64,000 nucleotides of DNA from Siphonodentalium dalli. Taxonomy: Eukaryota; Mollusca; Scaphopoda; Gadilida; Siphonodentaliidae. Within the stretch, counting starts at the first letter, position 1, and the number at the start of each line of letters is the position of its first letter. Both the position numbers and the translations under genes were made by a program. The DNA lies in contig CP136066.1 in the NCBI GenBank assembly GCA_032622095.1, positions 135,065,917 to 135,129,916 on the forward strand, read 5' to 3'. Of this stretch, positions 57,040 through 64,000 are shown one piece after another. Below the pieces are notes generated by a model. The model made no database searches. It had not been told where the DNA came from and worked only from the letters and a program-made list of their open reading frames with translations.

Positions 57040-57943
57040 CTTTGATAGCAATGCAATGTAACGTTGATCAAATTCGAAAATATTTTTATACATTTCACAC
57101 GGGCGTCAATGAAATCACATGTCGCATTGACGTTAAAAATGACAAATGTTTCCTGGTGTTGTGTTTTTTCAGAGACGGATCAGCATTCATATTTTTCTTG
57201 ATCATTATTGTATAGCGATCAAACAAATGTTTTTAATTTCGTTAGATCATTATCTATTATTTGGTACACATGATTGATATATTTATTACCTCGTTAGGCA
57301 AATATGGAATGTTTTTCTAGTTTTTGTTTTTGGAATTGTACATATTTTATACATAAAACTGAACACAAGATTGTTACACGGGCGTCAATGAAATCACATA
57401 ATACTTTGGCGTTAAAATTGACAAAATATTTCCTGACGTTGTGTTTTTTCAGAACCGGATCAACATGCATATTTTTATTGATCATTATTGCATAGCGATC
57501 AAACAAATGTTTTTAATTTCGTTAGATCATTATCTATTATTTGGTACACATGATTGATATATTTATTACCTCGTTAGGCAAATATGGAATGTTTTTCTAG
57601 TTTTTGGTTTTGGAATTGTACATATTTTATACATAAAAACTGAACACAAGAAACATACTGAACATTTTTCTTGATCATTGCATTTGATAACTTTACTTGG
57701 TCATCGTTTATGAACGAAGATGAATTCATATGTTAAAATATCTTAATTAATTGTATATACTATCATGAATTTAATCTATAACATATCGAAATGGTGAAAC
57801 TAACAGATAATGCACTGAAAAGAAACACAACGTCAGGGAACCTTTGTCATTTTTAACGTCAAAGTATTATGTGCTTTCTCTACCGCCCGCGCAATCGTGA
57901 TATATGTTCAAGACGGATCTTCAGACTTATTCTACATTCAAAG
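57040..57943. promoter_or_regulatory. Divergent control region B (copy of region A)
   Basis: The same layout as region A: direct repeats starting at 57099 and 57378 (279 bp apart), an AT-rich middle with TGATCATTATTG..ATAGCGATCA, and an inverted terminal motif at about 57820-57885. TATA boxes face outward (minus 57090-57083; plus about 57899-57905). Identity to region A is very high in the direct repeats. Divergence is concentrated at the short ends next to the genes. Confidence 0.75.
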
Positions 57944-58408
57944 ATGACTGCTGTAAACATAACAGATCTTGACGAGATAATGAGCGGTGGGGTATACTGT
58001 AAAGCAGTGTACGGTGAAGAAATATCGCTATTTTGGAGGGCACTCAGCCTCGGGATTTACGGGACGACCGATGGATGGATGATTCTGAGAGATGCGGCAG
58101 TTGACCTGTACTACGCAGAGAGTGACGAACTTGGTGCGTCAGCACAAGATTTACGGCGCACACCACTTTTGGCCGAATCAAGATTGATGGTTGAATTAGC
58201 GGCGACTGTTATACAGCGACCTATCGTCATGTTTGATGCTACCAAAGGCGGCTACAAATCAACACCAAGATTCAAGTCAACAATACCTCTAGTGTGGATA
58301 CCCCACGTTTGCCACGAGCATTATTGTGAATGCGAAATATGGATGAGGCGAGGAGACAAATCAATTGAAGTTTTGGCGAACAAAGAAGTTCAATGTGGCG
58401 GATTCTAA
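57944..58408 (+). CDS. OTU-like protein with altered catalytic Cys position
   Basis: 154 residues from the ATG at 57944, matching the start context of the sister module. The segment EEISLFWRALSLGIYGTTDG aligns by eye with the OTU deubiquitinase motif, in which Asp-Gly-Asn-Cys precedes a Phe-Arg-Ala-Leu stretch. Here the Cys position appears to be Ser and one residue is inserted. IRDAAVDLY-like, LMVELAATVIQRPIVMFDAT and HVCHEHYCECEIW follow the OTU order, including a possible His. If so, this is a catalytically dead or changed ubiquitin-binding protein. Homology is by pattern only. A histone-type stem-loop lies 19 nt past the stop. Confidence 0.6.
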   Translation: MTAVNITDLDEIMSGGVYCKAVYGEEISLFWRALSLGIYGTTDGWMILRDAAVDLYYAESDELGASAQDLRRTPLLAESRLMVELAATVIQRPIVMFDATKGGYKSTPRFKSTIPLVWIPHVCHEHYCECEIWMRRGDKSIEVLANKEVQCGGF

Positions 58409-58427
58409 ACTATAACAAAAATAAAAC

Positions 58428-58443
58428 GGCCCTTTTTAGGGCC
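58428..58443 (+). terminator. Histone-type 3' stem-loop of the OTU-like gene
   Basis: GGCCCTTTTTAGGGCC with AATAAAAC before and ACCAAATGATC after. The loop is UUUU instead of UUUC, allowed by the histone consensus U-x-U-x. A purine-rich CGAAAAGATAC lies about 10 nt downstream, where a U7-binding element would be. Confidence 0.82.
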
Positions 58444-58521
58444 ACCAAATGATCGAAAAGATACTCTTGATAGCTAATTGATATTTTCCAAAGTGAGATT
58501 TTCCTTTTGAAAAAAAATAAT

Positions 58522-58812
58522 TCTAAGTCCATTTTCATTTTTTCGATCAGAAATGTCACATCAATGACAGGAACATCTATCCTCAGGGTGGGAACTATGG
58601 CCCAGTACCCCCCAGACATGGGCACTATGGCCCAGTACCCCCCAGACATGGGCACTATGGCCCAGTACCCCCCCAGACATGGGCACTATGGCCCATGGGC
58701 CATAGTGCCCATGTCTGGGGGGTACTGGGCCATAGTGCCCATGTCTGGGGGGTACTGGGCCATAGTGCCCATGTCTGGGGGATACTGGGCCATAGTGCCC
58801 ACCATTACTACT
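58522..58812. repeat. Polinton right terminal inverted repeat with internal palindrome
   Basis: Reverse complement of 41302-41590 with few differences, mostly in C/G-run length. The palindromic 30-bp-unit part lies at about 58590-58801. It ends CCATTACTACT. Confidence 0.95.
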
Positions 58813-59036
58813 CATGTATAATATACACATAAGCTCGATAAAAAGAGCAGTGCGATATATATAACATACACATATATATAAATATTCGATTGTATATAAA
58901 ACAATCCTTAATTCTACCCGAAGCTCTACTGAAAGAGCAGTGTGCTATGTATAATATACACATAAGCTCGATAAAAAGAGCAGTGCGATATATATAACAT
59001 ACACACATATAAATATATATATATATATAACTTTTT

Positions 59037-59040
<4 letters not shown>
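58813..59040. repeat. Host tandem repeat carrying an uninterrupted Polinton target site
   Basis: CATAAGCTCGATAAAAAGAG ... CAGTGCGATATATATAACAT occurs at about 58828-58870 and again at about 58960-59005. The stretch AAGCTCTACTGAAAGAGCAG then TGTGCTATGTATAATATACA at about 58920-58959 matches the joined flanks of the Polinton (41268-41301 plus 58813 onward). The element thus sits in a short tandem repeat, and a sister unit preserves the empty site. Confidence 0.8.

Positions 59041-59073
<33 letters not shown>
59041..59073. repeat. AT microsatellite
   Basis: Run of about 14 TA units. Confidence 0.9.
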
Positions 59074-59075
<2 letters not shown>

Positions 59076-59704
59076 TTAAATCCGCCTGACTGCTATGAAG
59101 TCTGCTGGTCCCAAGCCCAGATAAAGGATGAGGGGAGTTAAACGAAGTCATAATAACACAAAATGTATGTTTTCTCGTAACAGCCGCGCAGTAAGCTTTT
59201 CTCGAAACAATGCGCGGAAGATTTAGCGCAGACTGCGCAGTAAGCTTTTCTCGAAACAGTGCGCGGTAGATTCTACCACTCACTCTCTCCAATAAAACGT
59301 TAAAATGGCCTTGCAAATTCCTAACTGAAGACCTTCTACTACTACATTTCATTAATATACATGTTTTAAATCAACTCCCCGAGCATAATAACTGTTTTGT
59401 TTGTACCGCGCACTTCCGCGTACTTCCGCGCAGTTCCGCGCACTGTTTCGCGGTACGTATAAAAGCCGAACACAACCGAACACAACCGAACATAACCGAA
59501 CACAAGTCCAAACAAGAAAACCATAGTCAGAAATGGTAACGCCACCAAGATCGTATTATTAGTCATAAATATAAATAATAATACAATTATTCTATAAACT
59601 AGCTTTCAAATTTTATGCAGGAAATTTGCATACTTCCATATTTCAAGTTTTCCCGTTTCTCGTGTCATACATTACTTTCATCAAACTGTCTTCTTTATTA
59701 CACA
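59074..59704. repeat. GCGC-rich short repeats and GAACACAACC tandem
   Basis: GCGCAGTAAGCTTTTCTCGA occurs twice (59190-59270). Further on, CTTCCGCG/AGTTCCGCGCAC motifs lead to GTATAAAAGCCGAACACAAC and four copies of a 10-bp CGAACACAAC unit (59470-59510). The last part recurs inverted at 63246-63296. Positions 59508-59578 hold the dispersed fragment also seen at 3.6 kb. No gene. Confidence 0.65.
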
Positions 59705-60275
59705 AGCTGATAGGCCCGACTTCGCCCGGGCTGTTTCCCATCTGCTTTCCGGTGAAAGGTGCGATTTGACCTTCAATTGACTATTTCGAAAGTCAAGGTC
59801 AGGTCAGGGTCATGATTTGTCCAGTCCAAAACACCCCCACCCATAGAAAAGTACCCATAGGTATCAAATTTCGTCGAAATCCGTCCGTTTTACCCAACTT
59901 GACCTTTAATGAACAATTTTGAAGGTCAAGGTAAGGTCAGAGTCATGATTTGACCCGTCCAAAACACCCCCCCGACAAAAGTACCCATAGGTATCAAATT
60001 TCGTCGAAATCTATCCGTTTTATCCGAGTTGACCTTTGATTGGCCATATTGAAGGTCAATGTCAGGCCGATGTCACGATTTGACCCGTTCAAAACTCTCC
60101 TCGGACCAAAGTATCCCTAGGTATCAAATTTCGCCGAAATTTGTCCGTTTCACCCAAATTGACCTTGCATTGACAGTTTTAAATGTCAAGGTCAGGTCGG
60201 GGTCACGATTTGACCAGTCCAAAACACTTCCCGGACACAAATACCCATAAGTATCAAATTACGTTGAAATCTATG
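59705..60275. repeat. Tandem repeat of about 135 bp, GGTCAAGG family
   Basis: Four units carry TTGACC..AATTGAC, GAAGGTCAAGGTCAGGTC, CCAGTCCAAAACAC, GTATCAAATTTCGTCGAAAT and GTCCGTTTTACCC. The block opens with GGCCCGACTTCGCCCGGGCT. Same family as 12.88-13.26 kb (opposite orientation) and parts of the large array. Confidence 0.85.
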
Positions 60276-60685
60276 GAAAGCCGAGGAGGACATGTTGGTT
60301 GCTAATTGCTAGATATACGACGCGGTATTTTGAAGGTGTTTCAAACTAGGAGATAGAAGTATTCTGCCTTTCAAATGGTGATGAATTATAGTAGTTTATT
60401 AAAATTTTATGGCATAAATTGTTATTAAAACCGTATATACTATAAAAAATTAATGACTCGAAAATTAAGTGGGCCTTTAAACAAAGTCACAATTGCATTT
60501 AGGCTCATCTCATACTCGTCCATTCAGCGATATTCTACTGCGCAGTTTGTTATAGCCTCCAGTATTTATTGAGCGTTATACCCCCAACTGTTATAATTCG
60601 CCTTTAGCAGGCGTACTCTTGCCTCAGATTATTGAGATATTAGGTCACACATAATCACATTAAATCGCATCGTAACATAGCAATT
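60276..60685. other. Gene-free stretch, nothing recognised
   Basis: No motif, repeat or credible frame seen. Confidence 0.4.
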
Positions 60686-61510
60686 GTGTGGGCTCCTTGG
60701 CGTGAATATGTAATGAGAAATAAAGCCATACGTAATGACATTAAACTCAAGAAAACCCTCGAAAACAAAACAAAATCACATTTAATGTTTTACGTTATTT
60801 CCTTCATAAAAAGAATCTTCGTGATATTCGTGATAATGAACCCTCTCGTTACTTTAGAATATAGAATTAACCTTAAAATAAAAAAAATCTTTGGAACACA
60901 GAACCTTCGGAATAACGAACCTTCGGATTGGTGAACCTTCGGAATAGCGAACATTCAGAGAAATTTCGGAATAGTGGACCTTCGGGATAGTGAACCTTCG
61001 GAATAGAGACATGCCCCCCAATATTCATATTATATGCCCAGAGTTCAAAGGTATGGACCCATAAAATTCTAAACTTAGGCCTTAAAATATTGAACTCCTA
61101 ATTGGAGCACACACAGAACACCACTTAAGTCAATTGAACCTATGTCATGTCCCAATGCGGGAGGGTCCATATATACCACAACATTCATAGTATATGCCAA
61201 GAATTCAAAGGTATGGGCCCACGTAATGACATAAAATCTCAAGAAAACCAGCGAAAACAAAACAAAATCACATTTAATGTTCTAAGTTAAGTTATTTCCT
61301 CCTGTATCTGTATCGATGTGCGCGCATGATCAGTTCGGATGTGAGCGCACACTCCATATAAAGAATCTTTGTGAAAATGAACCCTCTCAAATTAGTCTCA
61401 ATACTTTAAAATATAGAATTAACCTAAAAATAACAAAAACCTTCGGAATAGAGAACCTTCGGAATAGCGGACCTTCGGGATAGCAAACCTTCATAATAGA
61501 AGCATGTCCC
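60686..61510. repeat. Diverged direct duplication containing a GAACCTTCGGAATAG minisatellite
   Basis: AAAACAAAACAAAATCACATTTAATGTT, GAACCCTCTC and ATATAGAATTAACC occur in order at 60765-60875 and again at 61255-61425. Each is followed by 16-bp units GAACCTTCGGAATAGC (60900-61010 and 61438-61500). Open frames here are by-products. Confidence 0.7.
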
Positions 61511-63302
61511 CACAATTACACCGGTGACGTAAACACATGTGCCAATCTTAGTTGTACTATCGTAATTATCGGTACGATGACACGGTGACGGAATCTGACG
61601 AGGTTTGCCGAATGTACAATCACCCAGTGAATTATCGATCGACCATGCGATATCAAAAAACCAAAAGCTAGAAACACCACACTAGGTGGCGTAATAATGG
61701 GAAATATCACGAATAAAGTTCATAGGCATGTATATTCATGTTCACACTATTACTATACGAAGTTTGGTGGAGTTCGGGAAAATAATAAGTGTTTTATTCG
61801 ATATTTTGTAAAACGCGTTTTGTGTTCGGCATAGAAAAGCCGAACACAAGTTATCATTTTGTCGTGGATTAGTCTAACGGCTGTCTAGCTAGGTGATAAT
61901 TAATATCTGACATGGTCACTAATCCGAAAGGCTTTAATTGTTGTTGATGGCGGTCTCTCACCTATTGTAGTTTAGTGTTTTGACAAATAGTTTCAGTGTT
62001 TGATGGCGCCTACTATTATAGAAACAACATGCTTTTGATAGGCCCCGTCGTGAAAGACAACGATTGTAAAAACGTCGAGTGACAAACAAGTTTTCCCGCT
62101 AGTACACATACCTTATGCACTCGTCACATGAAGCAAAACTTGGTGTAAACAATATTTATACACAATACAAAAGAAGATGAATATTTTACAAAAATGCTAA
62201 TGGGTGATTATGGGTGATTGGAAAGGGGTGAGACAATAAGCCTGTTGTGGCTTTTTTGTAATTAAGTCCTCTCCCAAAACGTGACGAGAATAATAATAAT
62301 TACAAAAATAAATATTTATGTAACTTCATGGAAAGATTACAACTCAAAGTTTTTAACGTTTGACGATACCGCAAAACGGGGCTATTGCCAAGAAGCCATG
62401 TCAGACTAAAAGAGTAAAGACATGCAAAACTAGATCAATCAACCCTAGCAAACATCAAAAAGTATCTTGAGCGCAAAATAAATAATCTTTATTCCTTTCA
62501 TATCACATTCCTGTCATATCAGAGACATATTTGAAAATAAAATAAGATCTTAAATTTCTGCATATCACAGCATATCAGACTTTTAAAAAGATACAATACG
62601 AAACGCTCTTTATTCGGGGCGTGCTGATATTTGTCCAGTATGATCCATCTAAACAACCATATTGTACGAATGTACTTGTAATAATAACGGGGTGGGGGTA
62701 ACATTTTAGTGAGAATGCGGACGAAAATGGACAACAATACGTTTTTCTCCCGAATAAAGCCTGCCAAATCCCATCTGGCAGATATTACTTATCACCTATC
62801 AGCGGATAAACTAATCCACGAGACAGAAGTTTGTGTTCTGCTTTTCTATGCCGAACACAAACGCGTTATACAAAACATCTAACAAAACACTCATTATTGA
62901 AGCAAACTCCACCAAACTTCGTATAGTAATAGGTTGAACGTGAATACATATGTCTGAAGTTTACAAGGTGTTCGTATATTTAGTAGACTCTATATAGAGT
63001 TATATATCTCAAACGGCAGCTAATGTCACATCATTCTATGTGTTAATTAATTACCGGTGACTGCATGAGTGTCGAACATAAGCTAGCTTGTGTTCGGGTT
63101 TTCTATGCCGAACACTAAACGCGTCTTACAAAATATCGATTAAAACACTTATTATTGGCCCAAACTCCACCAAACTTCGTATATTTATAGTGTGAACATG
63201 AATACACATGCCTATGAACTTTATTCATGAAATTTCCTATTATTTGGACTTGTGTTCGGTTATGTTCGGTTATGTTCGGTTGTGTTCGGCTTTTATGAGC
63301 TC
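61511..63302. mobile_element. Foldback element with inverted ends, non-autonomous
   Basis: About 150 bp at 61700-61850 (ATAAAGTTCATAGGCATGTA ... CATAGAAAAGCCGAACACAA) recurs as reverse complement at 63088-63240, and once more, less well, at 62826-62962. GAACACAACC-type units at 63246-63296 mirror those at 59470-59510, so two nested inverted pairs share this area. Between the arms are AT-rich sequence and short motif-free frames, with no transposase. Confidence 0.65.
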
Positions 63303-63315
63303 CCCCTGTTTCGAG

Positions 63316-64000
63316 GTACCCGATTTTTCAAGAATGCGGATGTCATCGTCCCGTCGATAAAAACACTACTTTTATCAGCAGAAAACAAGTGCAAAGTTCT
63401 ATTTTACTATTTAGTATATATTAGACAAACATTTTCTGCAAAAATCCGTCACTCAAACATGAAAATGTGAACATAATGCTAGTTTTTCTGTTAAGATTTT
63501 CGACGATTTTCGTTCGGCGGAATGGAGATTTTTCAAGAGTGGAGGTGTCATCGCCCCGTCGATAAAAACACTACTTTTACCATCAGAAAACAAGTTCAAA
63601 CTTTTATTTTACTATTTAGTATATATTAGACTAACATTTTCTGCAAAAATCCGTCACCCAAACATGAAAATGTGAACATAATGCTAGTTTTTCTGTTAAG
63701 ATTTTCGACGATTTTCGTTCGGCGGAATGCAGATTTTTCAAGAATGCGGATGTCATCGTCCCGTCGATAAAAACACTACTTTTATCAGCAGAAAACAAGT
63801 GCAAACTTCTATTTTACTATTTAGTATATATTAGACTAACATTTTCTGCAAAAATCCGTCACTCAAACATGAAAATGTGAACATAATGCTAGTTTTTCTG
63901 TTAAGATTTTCGTTCGGCGGAATGGAGATTTTTCAAGAGTGGAGGTGTCATCGTCCCGTCGATAAAAACACTACTTTTACCATCAGAAAACAAGTTCAAA
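63316..64000. repeat. Satellite of about 200 bp, same family as 37.7-38.8 kb
   Basis: At least three units (starts near 63324, 63527, 63730 and 63925) contain GTCATCGTCCCGTCGATAAA, ATTTTACTATTTAGTATATA, CATGAAAATGTGAACATAAT and TTCGTTCGGCGGAATGGAGA. The orientation equals that of the second half of the 37.7-38.8 kb array. The array continues beyond the window. Confidence 0.9.

Larger units (their letters stand above)
41302..58812. mobile_element. Polinton/Maverick element, 17.5 kb, nearly intact
   Basis: The element has matching terminal inverted repeats (41302-41590 and 58522-58812) and a 6-bp target duplication with one mismatch. It carries the full Polinton core set: protein-primed DNA polymerase B, retroviral-type integrase, FtsK/HerA-type packaging ATPase, adenovirus-type protease, and double- and single-jelly-roll capsid proteins. 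Further small genes are present. All long frames are open except for one nonsense codon in the integrase. The ends are nearly identical, indicating recent insertion. The right third carries accessory genes with unusual 3' signals. Such elements are regarded as virus-like transposons; whether this copy forms particles is not shown here. Confidence 0.95.

Noticed and set aside
57040-57093. Upstream ATG at 57093 for the 134-residue gene
   Set aside because: It lies within a few bases of the minus-strand TATA box at 57090-57083, so the transcript should start downstream of it.
1-64000. CRISPR arrays, bacterial operons, ribosomal RNA or tRNA genes
   Set aside because: Repeats here lack unique equal-length spacers, and no rRNA or tRNA-like sequence was recognised. 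The sequence is of eukaryotic type.

Overview
The window looks like repeat-rich nuclear DNA of a multicellular animal, probably a marine invertebrate. It is AT-rich, has almost no host-type coding sequence, and is packed with tandem arrays, foldback elements and DNA transposons. The phylum cannot be fixed from the sequence. No confident host gene is visible; at most one possible exon lies near 35.1 kb.

The centrepiece is a nearly complete Polinton/Maverick, the virus-like self-synthesising DNA transposon, at 41302-58812 (about 17.5 kb). It has terminal inverted repeats of about 290 bp and a 6-bp target duplication with one mismatch. A paralogous copy of the target at about 58920-58970 shows the site without the insert. 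A leftward block of 13 tightly packed genes (53948 down to 41967) encodes protein-primed DNA polymerase B, a protein of unknown function, packaging ATPase, two small basic proteins, a conserved Polinton protein of unknown function, a retroviral-type integrase (broken by one in-frame stop before its chromodomain), a membrane protein, minor capsid protein, a core-like basic protein, major capsid protein, a zinc-motif protein and an adenovirus-type protease. The right third holds five more genes: a zinc-knuckle protein divergent from polB, then two divergent gene pairs.

Three features of the Polinton stand out. (1) All four genes of the two right-hand divergent pairs end, 13-22 nt after the stop codon and in the sense orientation, in a 16-nt stem-loop matching the 3' end signal of metazoan replication-dependent histone mRNAs. 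One copy is doubled and shows a compensatory base-pair change. (2) polB and the zinc-knuckle gene start from the two arms of one 184-bp inverted duplication, so they share a mirror-image TATA promoter and an identical N-terminus of about 32 residues. (3) The control region between the divergent pairs is itself duplicated (offset 1808 bp); each copy has two 279-bp direct repeats and inverted terminal motifs. A coherent but unproven reading is a replication-coupled regulon (histone-type mRNA ends, right side) and a packed virion block ending near an ordinary AATAAA signal (left side).

Around it: 1-24 kb is minisatellites, palindromes, a 3.6-kb nested foldback (6.27-9.86 kb), CCATGGTA arrays and an inverted minisatellite (17.1-18.6 kb). 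24.3-34.7 kb is a higher-order satellite array containing a nearly exact 2904-bp tandem duplication. 35-41 kb holds an hAT-like MITE with a perfect 8-bp target duplication, an inverted satellite array and a MULE-type transposase. 59-64 kb holds more foldback repeats and a return of the same satellite.
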